In this document: positions 1 to 8,287 of the stretch, piece by piece
Numbering within the stretch: position 1 is the first letter of the stretch
Layout of the letters: every line of letters starts with the position of its first letter
Assembly: GCA_028687545.1 (NCBI GenBank)
Contig: JAQTZZ010000008.1
Span: 62,001 to 126,000 of the forward strand
Origin: Candidatus Wallbacteria bacterium
GTDB lineage: Bacteria; Muiribacteriota; JAQTZZ01
Reading direction: 5' to 3'
Length of the DNA stretch: 64,000 bases
Program-made: the position numbers and the translations under genes
The notes under the pieces: generated by a model
The model's database searches: none
What the model saw: the letters and a program-made list of their open reading frames with translations, nothing else
What the model was told of the DNA's origin: nothing

Positions 1-579
1 TATACTTTGCTCTACAGCGGGCAGTATGAATCCATGACCCGCGTCCGCGAGCGGTTGAAATCTGTTTTGCCATTGACTCTCTTCATCGTATTCCTGCTGC
101 TTTATTTCAATACAGGCTCGCTCCTCAAAACCATGATCGTGATGCTGGCAGTGCCTTTTTCGGCTGTCGGCGCATTCTGGCTGATCTACCTGCTCCATTA
201 CAACCTGAGCATTGCGGTCTGGGTGGGCATCATCGCTTTGCTCGGGATTGACGCAGAAACAGGCGTGTTCATGCTGCTCTATCTTGATCTTGCACTTCAG
301 GAGATGAAGAAGAAAGGTGCGCTGAAAACCGCATCTGACCTCAAGCTGGCGATTGAGCATGGCGCAGTGCTCAGGCTGCGTCCCAAAGTGATGACTGTGG
401 GGGTGATGTTCCTGGCCCTCTTCCCCATCATGTGGTCTGACGGTGCAGGAGCCGACGTGATGAAGCGCATCGCTGCCCCAATGATCGGCGGAATCTTCAC
501 CTCATTCATCATGGAACTTCTTGTCTATCCGGCGATTTACCTGGTGTGGAAGCGGAAAACTGAAGTCCAAGGAGACTGA
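1..579 (+). CDS. HME-RND heavy-metal efflux pump, C-terminal part (CusA/CzcA-like), cut by window edge
   Basis: The reading frame is open from the first base, so only the last 190 or so residues are seen. The segment beginning SGQYESMTRVRERLK and running into several hydrophobic helices matches the start of the last transmembrane bundle of CusA/CzcA-type pumps. The sequence GIDAETGVFMLLYLDLAL corresponds to the conserved helix that in CusA reads GVAAEFGVVMLMYL. These inner-membrane trimers use proton flow to export copper, silver, zinc or similar metals through an adaptor and an outer-membrane channel. Metal specificity cannot be told from this fragment. The stop codon directly abuts the next ATG, so it is probably in one operon with the binding lipoprotein downstream. 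Confidence 0.85.
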   Translation, partial: YTLLYSGQYESMTRVRERLKSVLPLTLFIVFLLLYFNTGSLLKTMIVMLAVPFSAVGAFWLIYLLHYNLSIAVWVGIIALLGIDAETGVFMLLYLDLALQEMKKKGALKTASDLKLAIEHGAVLRLRPKVMTVGVMFLALFPIMWSDGAGADVMKRIAAPMIGGIFTSFIMELLVYPAIYLVWKRKTEVQGD

Positions 580-2238
580 ATGAAAACATTTGGAATTGAA
601 TTGTGCATGATCATTTCCAGCATCATTGTATTGTCCGGATGCGGCGGAACAGTGACTGAGAGGGTTGAAACAGAATTAAAACCAGGAACCTCTGAAGTTG
701 TATCCCCTTCTCCATCGTATGGCGATACTCTTATTGAATCCTACATCGGGGATCTCATAACTTTAAATCCCCTCATCAGCAATGAAGGAGTGTCTGAACT
801 TTTCTACAGCAGGATTTTCAACGGCCTGGTGCGCTATGATGAAAATTTCAGGATCGTTCCCGACCTGGCAGACACCTGGGAAATTTCTCCTGACGGCCTG
901 CTGCTCACCTTTGGACTGAAAAGGAATGTGCAGTGGCATGACGGGGTTTCATTCACTTCAGCTGACGTTAAATTTACTTTTGAAAAAATCATGGACCCTG
1001 CGACAGGATGTCCGGCACTGGAGTCTTTCGGTTCATTCGCAACAGTGGAAACCCCTGATGACTATACAGTACGGTTCAGGCTAAAAGAGCAGTTTGCTCC
1101 TGCTTTGATCTACTGCGGATTTTATGTGATCCCCAGACATATCTATCAGAATGAAGACATCAGAACATCAAAATACAACCGGAACCCGATCGGGACAGGC
1201 CAGTTCAGGTTTGTAGAATGGCGGTCCAACGAACAGATCGTGATGAAAGCCAATAACGGGAGCTTTGCCGGCCGGCCTTACATAAACCGCTATATCTGCA
1301 AGATCATCCCTGACAAAGGAATGGCATTTCTGGCTTTCAAACGGGGGGAAATTGACTGCTACTCCCTGACATGGGACCAGTATGCAAAACAGATGGATCC
1401 GCAGTTTCTGGAAAAGTACAACATTTACAAAGTCTCCATTTTTTTTTATTACATGCCTTACAACACACAGAAGCCCTTCCTTTCCGACAAAAATGTCCGT
1501 CGCGCACTCACCATGGCTATTGACCGTGAAAATCTGATCAAAGAAGTCCTGCGTGGTTTTGGAAAACCTGCCTCAGGTCCTTTTGTGCCCGGCTCATGGC
1601 CGTGCAATCAGGGCATTGTTCCTCTTCAGTATTCCCCGGAGAAAGCCCGGGAACTGCTGAGCGCGGCAGGCTTCTGCGACAGCAATGCAGACGGCTACCT
1701 GGACCGTGATGGAAAAACTCTCGAAATAGAAATCCTCAAGGTCGGTAAAAACCCTGAAGCCATGATCCTGCCTAAATTGATTGAGGAATACTGGCGGAAG
1801 ATCGGAGTCAAGGCAAAATTGAGCTTTGTGGACTGGAAAACCCAGATGAGCAGAGTGTCTGCCGGCGATTTTGATGCCGAGATTTCAGGGCGGGCTCTGG
1901 GTTCCTGGGATCCTGACATAGAATATTCGGCCTGGCACTCATCGCAGATTCCAGACTCATCCGGCAGGGCAGGATACAATTACCCCCGCTACAGCAACCC
2001 CGAGATGGACAGTCTGCTTGATCAGGGACGGAAAACATATGACTTCGAAGAGAGAAAGAAAATCTACAACCGCGTGCATGAGCTGATTTATGAAGACCAG
2101 CCCTGCACATTCTTCTACATTTCTGATAAGCTGCTTGCGGTTGATAAGAGGTTTTATGGAATTTCTGTTACTGATTCAGGAACATTGACACCCATCCAGT
2201 ACTGGTATGTCCCGGAAGGGCTGCAGAAGTATCAATGA
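580..2238 (+). CDS. Family-5 extracellular solute-binding lipoprotein (peptide/nickel ABC type)
   Basis: A 552-residue protein with a lipoprotein signal: a short hydrophobic stretch ends in the lipobox LSGC at about residues 18-21, so the mature protein should be anchored by Cys21. The body has the SBP_bac_5 pattern: an N-terminal LNPLISNEGVSELFYSRIFNGLVRYD segment, then DLADTWEISPDGLLLTFGLKRNVQWHDG, and later NVRRALTMAIDRENLI. These proteins capture oligopeptides, nickel or other solutes for an ABC importer. No DppBCDF-type permease or ATPase is next to it. The ATG follows the stop of the RND gene with no gap, an unusual pairing with an efflux pump. The ligand cannot be predicted. Confidence 0.88.
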   Translation: MKTFGIELCMIISSIIVLSGCGGTVTERVETELKPGTSEVVSPSPSYGDTLIESYIGDLITLNPLISNEGVSELFYSRIFNGLVRYDENFRIVPDLADTWEISPDGLLLTFGLKRNVQWHDGVSFTSADVKFTFEKIMDPATGCPALESFGSFATVETPDDYTVRFRLKEQFAPALIYCGFYVIPRHIYQNEDIRTSKYNRNPIGTGQFRFVEWRSNEQIVMKANNGSFAGRPYINRYICKIIPDKGMAFLAFKRGEIDCYSLTWDQYAKQMDPQFLEKYNIYKVSIFFYYMPYNTQKPFLSDKNVRRALTMAIDRENLIKEVLRGFGKPASGPFVPGSWPCNQGIVPLQYSPEKARELLSAAGFCDSNADGYLDRDGKTLEIEILKVGKNPEAMILPKLIEEYWRKIGVKAKLSFVDWKTQMSRVSAGDFDAEISGRALGSWDPDIEYSAWHSSQIPDSSGRAGYNYPRYSNPEMDSLLDQGRKTYDFEERKKIYNRVHELIYEDQPCTFFYISDKLLAVDKRFYGISVTDSGTLTPIQYWYVPEGLQKYQ

Positions 2239-2252
2239 AGGCAGAGTGATTT

Positions 2253-2281
2253 TTGACAGGTTCCCTTGATTCTGGAATAAT
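2253..2281 (+). promoter_or_regulatory. Predicted sigma-70 promoter of the AIM24-type gene
   Basis: TTGACA at 2253-2258 is followed after 17 bases by AATAAT at 2276-2281. It lies 30 bases before a strong AGGAGG ribosome-binding site and the ATG at 2314. It sits just past the stop of the solute-binding gene, so the next gene can be transcribed on its own. Confidence 0.65.
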
Positions 2282-2313
2282 AAACATAATTCAATATTTT
2301 TCCAGGAGGGATA

Positions 2314-3129
2314 ATGAAAGACTTTACTCCGAAGCCCGCAGGCCAAATCGCCGACGAGATTGAATTCAAGATATTCGGTGAGGATATACAGTATGTTGAA
2401 GTGTATCTGGATCCGGGAGAAACAGTAATTGCAGAAGCAGGTTCCATGCTCTACATGAACAGTGATGTGGAATTGAAAACATGCATGGGTACGCCTGAAG
2501 GCACTGACCTGATGGGCAAACTGTTCAAAGTGGGGAAACGCCTTCTGACAGGTGAGTCTATTTTTCTGACGACCTTCACAGCAACAGGCAGCAATAAAAC
2601 CACAGTCGCGTTTGCAGCCCCCTATCCTGGTACAATCCTTCCCATGAATCTGCGTGAACTCGGCGGAGATATAATCTGCCAGAAAGACTCATTCGTCTGC
2701 GCCGCAAAGGGAGTTGATCTGGATATCTTTCTCAACAAGAAAATCGGCACAGGATTATTCGGAGGAGAAGGTTTCATCCTGGAAAGAATCCGGGGCGACG
2801 GCCTGGCTTTTGTGCATGCCGGAGGCACTCTGTTCGGAAAGGATCTGGCTGCCGGAGAAACTCTCAGGATCGATACAGGCTGCATTGTGGCTTATGTACC
2901 TAGCGTAAATTACGATGTCCAATATGTCGGCAGCATCAAAACCGCCATCTTTGGCGGTGAAGGTCTTTTCTACGCCACACTCACCGGCCCGGGAAAAGTC
3001 TGGCTGCAGTCACTGCCTTTCAGCAGGCTGGCAGGCAGAATCTTTGCAGCAGCCTGGCAGGGCGGTGGCAAGCATAAGGACGAAGGGTCACTGCTGGGTG
3101 GAGTAGGCCGATTACTGGGCGGCGACTGA
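2314..3129 (+). CDS. AIM24 / TIGR00266 family protein
   Basis: The 271-residue product has the hallmarks of the TIGR00266 (AIM24-like) family: EVYLDPGETVIAEAGSMLYM near residues 30-50, GESIFLTTFTA, and two GLFGGEGF/IFGGEGLFYATLTGPG glycine motifs of the beta-prism fold. The founding eukaryotic member is a mitochondrial inner-membrane organising protein. The bacterial role is not established. There is no signal peptide, so it is probably cytoplasmic. It has its own promoter and a strong ribosome-binding site, and is the last plus-strand gene before the long minus-strand block. The C-terminus is glycine-rich (LLGGVGRLLGGD). Confidence 0.85.
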   Translation: MKDFTPKPAGQIADEIEFKIFGEDIQYVEVYLDPGETVIAEAGSMLYMNSDVELKTCMGTPEGTDLMGKLFKVGKRLLTGESIFLTTFTATGSNKTTVAFAAPYPGTILPMNLRELGGDIICQKDSFVCAAKGVDLDIFLNKKIGTGLFGGEGFILERIRGDGLAFVHAGGTLFGKDLAAGETLRIDTGCIVAYVPSVNYDVQYVGSIKTAIFGGEGLFYATLTGPGKVWLQSLPFSRLAGRIFAAAWQGGGKHKDEGSLLGGVGRLLGGD

Positions 3130-3177
3130 TAAGCGAGCCCTGCTTTAATCAGAAATTTGAGTCTGACAATAAGAAAT

Positions 3178-3342
3178 TCAGTTCAGTTCAGGTTTTTTGG
3201 CAAAAAACAGGTCTTCATCTGACTTGAGCCTGTCGATTCTGATGATTTCAGAAGTTTCATGTTCTGTAAGGGGATAAACTGCGTCATCCAGCAGCAGCCT
3301 GAGATAGATGCGGTCAAATTTTTCCACCCCCCTGCGTTTCAT
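3178..3342 (-). CDS. Small 54-residue ORF coupled to the upstream glycosyltransferase
   Basis: Reading the minus strand from 3342 gives a 54-residue peptide beginning MKRRGVEKFDRIYLRLLLDD and ending in AKKPELN, with a TGA at 3178-3180. Its ATG overlaps the TGA of the glycosyltransferase (ATGA at 3339-3342), the same coupling used elsewhere in this block. The composition is charged and ordinary, with no membrane segment or recognised motif. It would be the last gene of the minus-strand operon. I recognise no family. The coupling is the main reason to believe it is translated. Confidence 0.5.
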   Translation of the reverse strand: MKRRGVEKFDRIYLRLLLDDAVYPLTEHETSEIIRIDRLKSDEDLFFAKKPELN

Positions 3343-4472
3343 CGATTCCCAGCTACTTCCTCGAATATCTGCAGATATGCCTGAACCACGCTTCTGATAT
3401 GAAAAAGTTCTTCAAAGCGCTGCTTCGCGTTCGTGGAAAATTCTGAAGCCAGTTCCGGATTGGAGAGGATTTTTTTTACAGCTCCGCCGAAAGCCTTCGC
3501 ATCCATGCATGGAACTGTGAAACCTGTGATCCCGTCCTGATTGACCCAGGATACGCCTGAACCGGGAATCACAGTGGAAACAACCGGACGTCCAAAATAC
3601 ATGGCTTCCATCTGTACAATCCCGAAGGCTTCGTTGCGGGTAATGGAGGATAGGGCAAAAAGATCGCAGGCCCGATAATAAGCAGCCAATTCTTTCTGCA
3701 ACATGCCTCCCAGCAGGAATACCCTGTCTGACAGGTTAAGCTCTCTGATCTGCTGCTGCAGCTCATTCCGCAGCGGACCCTCTCCCCCGATCAGAACATA
3801 CGCGTCGAATTCGCGGGCAGCTTCAACCAGATAGGAGTAGCCCTTATATGGGATCAGCCTGCCCAGGGAGAAAACGATCGGCTTACCCGGGTATTTCCGC
3901 CTTATTTCAAGTTCCATGGCTGGATTTTCAGTGAATTTGCCGGGATTGATGCCCAGCGGGATCGTGCGGCACTTATCCTTGAATGGTGCGAGATACTGAG
4001 AACCGTCAATATAATTAGGGGTAGTAGTGACTATGCAGTTGGCACGTTTGAGCAGCATGGTCTGGAAAGGCTGGTAAAAAGGCATGAAATACCATTGCCT
4101 GACAATATCGCTGTGCCACTGGATCACTATCGGCAGATCAGGATTCAGAAGGCACCAGGCCAGATTGAAGATCGGATTCGGCAGGTGGAAATGGATCAGA
4201 TCAATCCCGGACAGAGCTTGTTTCAGATACCATAATGCTCCCGGAGCCACAGGCAGAGAAAAGAATTTTCCCAGGCTGGGTGCGCGGTATGCTTTAAATC
4301 CTTCGAACTGGTCGAGATGCTTCCTGCTGTCGTTGGATGCGCAGAGTACTTTCAAATTGGTAAATTTGGCGGCCTCGTGGGAAAATTCATTGACAAACAC
4401 TTCGATTCCACCCACTTCAGGGGGATAAAAAAGTTTGACGAGTTCAAGCACGTTCAGCTTTGCTCTGTTCAT
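3339..4472 (-). CDS. GT4-family glycosyltransferase
   Basis: A 377-residue GT-B fold glycosyltransferase. The N-terminal acceptor domain starts LNVLELVKLFYPPEVGGIEVFVNE, a typical GT4 glycine-rich loop. The C-terminal donor-binding domain carries IVFSLGRLIPYKGYSYLVEA, then a segment with SSITRNEAFGIVQMEAMYFGRPVV that holds the ExxxxxxxE-type nucleotide-sugar motif. The start at 4472 is chosen because its ATG overlaps the ispE stop (ATGA) and the protein then begins at the conserved domain; the longer frame to 4586 only overlaps ispE. It probably adds a sugar to an envelope polysaccharide or glycolipid. Donor and acceptor are unknown. Confidence 0.88.
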   Translation of the reverse strand: MNRAKLNVLELVKLFYPPEVGGIEVFVNEFSHEAAKFTNLKVLCASNDSRKHLDQFEGFKAYRAPSLGKFFSLPVAPGALWYLKQALSGIDLIHFHLPNPIFNLAWCLLNPDLPIVIQWHSDIVRQWYFMPFYQPFQTMLLKRANCIVTTTPNYIDGSQYLAPFKDKCRTIPLGINPGKFTENPAMELEIRRKYPGKPIVFSLGRLIPYKGYSYLVEAAREFDAYVLIGGEGPLRNELQQQIRELNLSDRVFLLGGMLQKELAAYYRACDLFALSSITRNEAFGIVQMEAMYFGRPVVSTVIPGSGVSWVNQDGITGFTVPCMDAKAFGGAVKKILSNPELASEFSTNAKQRFEELFHIRSVVQAYLQIFEEVAGNR

Positions 4473-5296
4473 AGGAAATTCACCCTGTATAGAGCATAAT
4501 CCTGGCAGGGAGAAAAGTATATCTCCTTCGGTCGAAAGCCGAAAAAAGCGCTGCCTGAGCCGCTCATCATCACTGGCCCCAGGCACATCCTGGAAACGAG
4601 AGCCCTGTATTTCCGGATCTCCGGTCTGACACTCTCAGCAGCCTGTTCCAGTTCATTATAAAGATTCAGGCTGATGCCGTTCCAGTCTTCCGAATTCAAG
4701 GCTTCCACCAGAGCGACCACCTGAGATTCCGGAACAGGTCCGCATGTCAGGGCATGATAGACTTCAGCCGTGGAGAGCGGGAAATAGGGTTTGAGTATCA
4801 GAAGCGGGAATCTGCCTGTAATTTCAACAGGCTCGATCTGATCACCGATTCCAGTTGCCCATGCGGAGGTGGCGGGTCCAGCGAAGAAAGAGACGTCTGC
4901 GCCGGTCTCACGGCAGATCCACTGCCTGGCTGGTCCCGGGATCCGGATACCGAGTTCTTTTTCCAAAGACATTAGAAATGTCCCCGCATCAGAGGATCCA
5001 CCACCCATTCCTGCTCCGATCGGGATATTCTTCCTAAGCCTTACCTTGAGACCCGGAAGTTTCACTCCGCATTCCAGAAGCAGGCGGTACATCCTGGTGA
5101 CAAGATTGCCGTCGGCTTCCCGATCAAGGTCAGGATCAGAGGAAGAGATCGAAAAAACAGGCGCTTCCTCGTATTCGAGCTCGTCGAACAGGCTGACTTT
5201 CTGCATGAGGGTGGCAAGCTCATGATATCCATCATCCCGGCGTCTGATCACATCCAGAAACAGATTTATTTTGGCGGGAGCCTTAAATTTCCACAT
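4469..5296 (-). CDS. ispE: 4-diphosphocytidyl-2-C-methyl-D-erythritol kinase
   Basis: IspE phosphorylates CDP-methylerythritol in the MEP route to isoprenoids. The 275-residue protein opens with the GHMP-kinase signature KAPAKINLFLDVIRRRDDGYHEL and has the ATP-binding loop PIGAGMGGGSSDAGTFL near residues 92-108, both intact. The C-terminal GHMP motif (MSGSGSAFFG) is also present. The gene overlaps the end of ispD by 14 bases and the glycosyltransferase start by four, so the three are surely co-transcribed. Having ispD immediately upstream fixes the pathway. Confidence 0.97.
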   Translation of the reverse strand: MWKFKAPAKINLFLDVIRRRDDGYHELATLMQKVSLFDELEYEEAPVFSISSSDPDLDREADGNLVTRMYRLLLECGVKLPGLKVRLRKNIPIGAGMGGGSSDAGTFLMSLEKELGIRIPGPARQWICRETGADVSFFAGPATSAWATGIGDQIEPVEITGRFPLLILKPYFPLSTAEVYHALTCGPVPESQVVALVEALNSEDWNGISLNLYNELEQAAESVRPEIRKYRALVSRMCLGPVMMSGSGSAFFGFRPKEIYFSPCQDYALYRVNFL

Positions 5297-5975
5297 GATT
5301 GATCATTTTCCTCGCGAGCATCATGTCTTCCAGAGTCGTAATCTTAAAATTGTATCTGCTGCCCTCCACGATGGCAGTAACTCTGCCCGAGAATTCAAAT
5401 GCCTGGACATCGTCAGTGATTTTCAAGCCCTGTTTTCTGATTTCTTCGTATGCAGACAGCAGTTCGCCAAATCTGAAAGCCTGCGGGGTCTGCATCTGAT
5501 AAATCTCATCCCGCAGAAGAGTTTTTCCAAAGACACCCTGGCGCCCCTGCCTGATTGTATCCACGGCCCTTAAACCGACGGCAGCTCCACCATGCTCCCT
5601 GGCAGCGCTGATGCAGGCAGTAACACACTTCAACTCAAAAAAAGGCCTTACACCGTCATGGATCAGCACGATTTCTGGCCGCGTTTCTCTCAGAGCGTTC
5701 AGAGCATTGAAAACGGAATCCTGCCTCTCTGGGCCGCCCGGAATCACACCCAGAATTTTCCCCACTGGGAATTGCAGAATCTTCCGCTCAAACAGCAGGA
5801 TCTCGTCAGGCCTGATCACAGGGAAAATACCATCGATTTCAGATATTTCCGAGAGTCTGCGCATCGTGAAAATGGAAACCGGCACTCCTTTAAGTTTGAG
5901 GAACTGCTTGTTGGTTTTGGTGCCAACACGCCTTCCGCAGCCTGCAGCTGGAACAATCGCCACAATCTTATTCAT
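5283..5975 (-). CDS. ispD: 2-C-methyl-D-erythritol 4-phosphate cytidylyltransferase
   Basis: IspD transfers CMP from CTP to methylerythritol phosphate. The 230-residue length is normal. The CTP-binding start IVPAAGCGRRVGTKTNKQFLKLKG is complete, including the Arg and Lys that bind the triphosphate. The LIHDGVRPF and TPQAFR motifs, and ITDDVQAFE with its conserved acidic residues, are also present. It overlaps the YggU-type gene by eight bases and ispE by 14, placing it inside a compact minus-strand operon. Confidence 0.97.
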   Translation of the reverse strand: MNKIVAIVPAAGCGRRVGTKTNKQFLKLKGVPVSIFTMRRLSEISEIDGIFPVIRPDEILLFERKILQFPVGKILGVIPGGPERQDSVFNALNALRETRPEIVLIHDGVRPFFELKCVTACISAAREHGGAAVGLRAVDTIRQGRQGVFGKTLLRDEIYQMQTPQAFRFGELLSAYEEIRKQGLKITDDVQAFEFSGRVTAIVEGSRYNFKITTLEDMMLARKMINHVEI

Positions 5976-6246
5976 CTGCCATCCCCAGTTTTTTTTTCAG
6001 ATCTGACATCGAAAGTCCTTTAACCCTGATCAGCTTGCGATATCCGGGCATGCTCTTTTCGATCTCCACCGGGACATCGAAAAATTCCGATAATAACCTG
6101 ATGATTTCCCTGTTGGCCTGGTTCTTCACCGGGGGATTGGTCACTGAGAGATGCACAATTCCTTTCTTCACCTTCAAGCTTACTCTGCCGGACCCGGGCT
6201 TGACAGTGAGTTCGAAAAGTGTGTCTCCGTCACGTTCGCGGAACAA
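5968..6246 (-). CDS. DUF167 / YggU family protein
   Basis: A 92-residue protein. It contains LTVKPGSGRVSLKVKKGIVHLSVTNPPVKNQANREIIRLLSEFFDV, the conserved core of the DUF167/YggU family, in which PPVKGKAN-like and E-L-L-S/A segments recur. The family has a small alpha/beta fold and is widespread, but its molecular role is not settled. It often lies next to YggT-type membrane-protein genes. Here a small membrane protein ends one base upstream, although I do not see clear YggT motifs in it. Confidence 0.8.
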   Translation of the reverse strand: MFRERDGDTLFELTVKPGSGRVSLKVKKGIVHLSVTNPPVKNQANREIIRLLSEFFDVPVEIEKSMPGYRKLIRVKGLSMSDLKKKLGMADE

Positions 6247-6247
6247 G

Positions 6248-6688
6248 TCATTTCCTCTTCTTCAAGCCGGGTAATAAGAGCAGAACAGCGATATGCAGTG
6301 CGTAAAAAAATAAAGTGAACTTAATCCCTGTGATCAGCAGTTCCGGAGTCAGGGAACCCTGAAAAGCCAGACGGAATTTATGGAAAGCATCCATTTCCGC
6401 CTGAAAAGCTCCCATAAAAAGGACTTTCAGGTCAATGAACTTGTCCGCTGTGTAGAAATGATGGACCAAAGTGCAGACAAATATTCCCAGAATCTCTATT
6501 GCAGCCTGCACCAGCAGAAGTTTTTCACTTAAAAATGCAAGCAAAGCCATGAAAGGAATGATGAAAAAATACGGGTTGATGCTGTACAGTCCGGAAATTG
6601 AGATGGCCAGATAGTAGCTGACTATGAAAACTATCATGGAGATGAGAAAATTCAGCAGGTAATTAAAAGGTTTAAAAATATCAACCAT
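6248..6688 (-). CDS. Small multi-pass membrane protein, unknown function
   Basis: A 146-residue hydrophobic protein with four likely membrane segments: around residues 10-35 and 40-62 (PYFFIIPFMALLAFLSEKLL), around 63-80, and near the C-terminus (ITGIKFTLFFYALHIAVLLLLPG), followed by a basic tail LKKRK. A charged segment containing MDAFHKFRLAFQ lies between the third and fourth helices. No family was recognised; position next to a DUF167 gene would suit a YggT-like protein, but its length and motifs do not fit well. It overlaps the upstream TPR gene by eight bases. Confidence 0.7.
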   Translation of the reverse strand: MVDIFKPFNYLLNFLISMIVFIVSYYLAISISGLYSINPYFFIIPFMALLAFLSEKLLLVQAAIEILGIFVCTLVHHFYTADKFIDLKVLFMGAFQAEMDAFHKFRLAFQGSLTPELLITGIKFTLFFYALHIAVLLLLPGLKKRK

Positions 6689-8279
6689 GTTTTTTCAATA
6701 AATTCGTGGCTTTTCTAGCCTCTCTGCTCTCAGGAGACAGTGACAGCAGTCTCTGCAGGAGGAGCAGTCCCTCATCCTTCTTTCCTTTTTTTATCAGCAG
6801 TTCTCCCAGCTTCAGATAGACCTCCGGGAATCCCTGATTCAGCATCAGCGATTTGCGGTATTCTTCTTCGGCCCGGACCTGGTCCCCCTGATATTCGTAG
6901 AGAAACCCGACTCGGAAATGTGCCAGAAAAGAGCGTGCATCAATCTCGAGACCTTTCAGGAAGGCATGCAGGGCTTCAGGGTATTTCTTTCTCCGGATGT
7001 ATACATCTCCCAGATTGAAATAAGGCAGGCTGAGGTTGAAATTCATTTTCTGATAGATGCTTTCCACTTCAGGATCAGGCCTGCAAATCACTGCCCGCTG
7101 GATCGCGTTCAAGGCTTTGTCGACTTTCTTCATTTCCAGGTAGATCAAACCCAGGGTATGCCAGACCAGGGAGTTTTCCTCGTAGAGTTCCAGCGAGTGC
7201 TGAAGTTGATCCACTGCATCGTCGAATTTGCCCAGTTGCGCGTAAAGGTTCCCCAGATTGTAATAAACCCAGGGGTTATTAGGATCTTCAGCGGCTTCTT
7301 TCTTCATCTGCTCTATGTTTTTCATAATCTGCAGGTAATATTCCTCTTCCTTGGCCAGTTGAGCAAATGAGAAGCCTCCTTTTTGCGGCTGAGGTTTCTC
7401 TACTTCCGGGTTTTTTAATCTGCTGTTCAAAAAATTGATCCGTTCCTCGAGCGATTTCCTGGTCTGCTCATTGCGCGATCTGCGGTAGATTTCTTTGTAA
7501 AGCTCCAGGGATTTCTTCCAGTTTTTGGCATCCATGTGCGCCTGGGCCAGGTTGAAGTCCAGGTAAGGTATCTCCACCTCGGAACTTTTCTTCGCTTGTT
7601 CGAATAAACCGATCGCCTCATCGTATCTTCTCATTGAAGCGAAAGAGATCCCCAGCTGGTTGGCGATCTCAGGAAATTCTATTATTTCGGGATTTTCCCG
7701 GTACAACTGGATATTCTTCTGATATTTACCCTGAAAATTATACAGATTCGAAAGATTGAGCCAGGCCTTCCGGTAGTCTTTTTTTAGTTGGACAGCCTTT
7801 TTCCAGAGCGTTTCGGCCTGCCTGACATTGCCGATGGCGGCCTTGATCACCCCGGCATAGGTAAGAATCATTGAAGAGCCGGGGTTGAGCTTCAAAGCAG
7901 TCACTATGTATTTCTGAGCTTCGCGGGGAAAACCGGCATCGAAATAATGCTGAGAGATCCGCAGGTTGATAAGGTCGGAACCTGTGTAAAAATTTTTCAA
8001 TTCCTTGAGAGTAAGGACTGCCTGCTCATGTTCTCCCTGTCCGCTGAGGTTTTCCGAGTAACTGAGGCAGATGTTGATGATGAAATCCTTGAATTCTTCA
8101 AGATATTTCAGATTCTCCCTCTTCTCCATCAGGTAGATGAAACCATCCACTATTGCAGGCATGGACAGATTTTCGCCTGATTTAACCCTGACAGGAACTT
8201 CCTCAGGTATTCTGAAGCCTGTTTCCTTGAAATAGGTCTGCCAGTTGTACTTCACATAAAAAACTTTCTTCCGCTTCAA
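6681..8279 (-). CDS. TPR-repeat protein
   Basis: A 532-residue cytoplasmic-looking protein with no signal peptide, built largely of tetratricopeptide repeats. Clear units include NPWVYYNLGNLYAQLGKFDDAVDQLQHSLEL, SLVWHTLGLIYLEMKKVDKALNAIQRAV and SFLAHFRVGFLYEYQGDQVRAEEEYRKSL. Two repeat blocks (about residues 85-290 and 335-520) are separated by a charged linker with PQPQKGG. TPR arrays act as protein-binding scaffolds; the partner is unknown. The next gene upstream, a DUF1015 protein, starts after an eight-base gap, so they share a transcript. Confidence 0.88.
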   Translation of the reverse strand: MKRKKVFYVKYNWQTYFKETGFRIPEEVPVRVKSGENLSMPAIVDGFIYLMEKRENLKYLEEFKDFIINICLSYSENLSGQGEHEQAVLTLKELKNFYTGSDLINLRISQHYFDAGFPREAQKYIVTALKLNPGSSMILTYAGVIKAAIGNVRQAETLWKKAVQLKKDYRKAWLNLSNLYNFQGKYQKNIQLYRENPEIIEFPEIANQLGISFASMRRYDEAIGLFEQAKKSSEVEIPYLDFNLAQAHMDAKNWKKSLELYKEIYRRSRNEQTRKSLEERINFLNSRLKNPEVEKPQPQKGGFSFAQLAKEEEYYLQIMKNIEQMKKEAAEDPNNPWVYYNLGNLYAQLGKFDDAVDQLQHSLELYEENSLVWHTLGLIYLEMKKVDKALNAIQRAVICRPDPEVESIYQKMNFNLSLPYFNLGDVYIRRKKYPEALHAFLKGLEIDARSFLAHFRVGFLYEYQGDQVRAEEEYRKSLMLNQGFPEVYLKLGELLIKKGKKDEGLLLLQRLLSLSPESREARKATNLLKKHG

Positions 8280-8287
8280 TGCATCTC

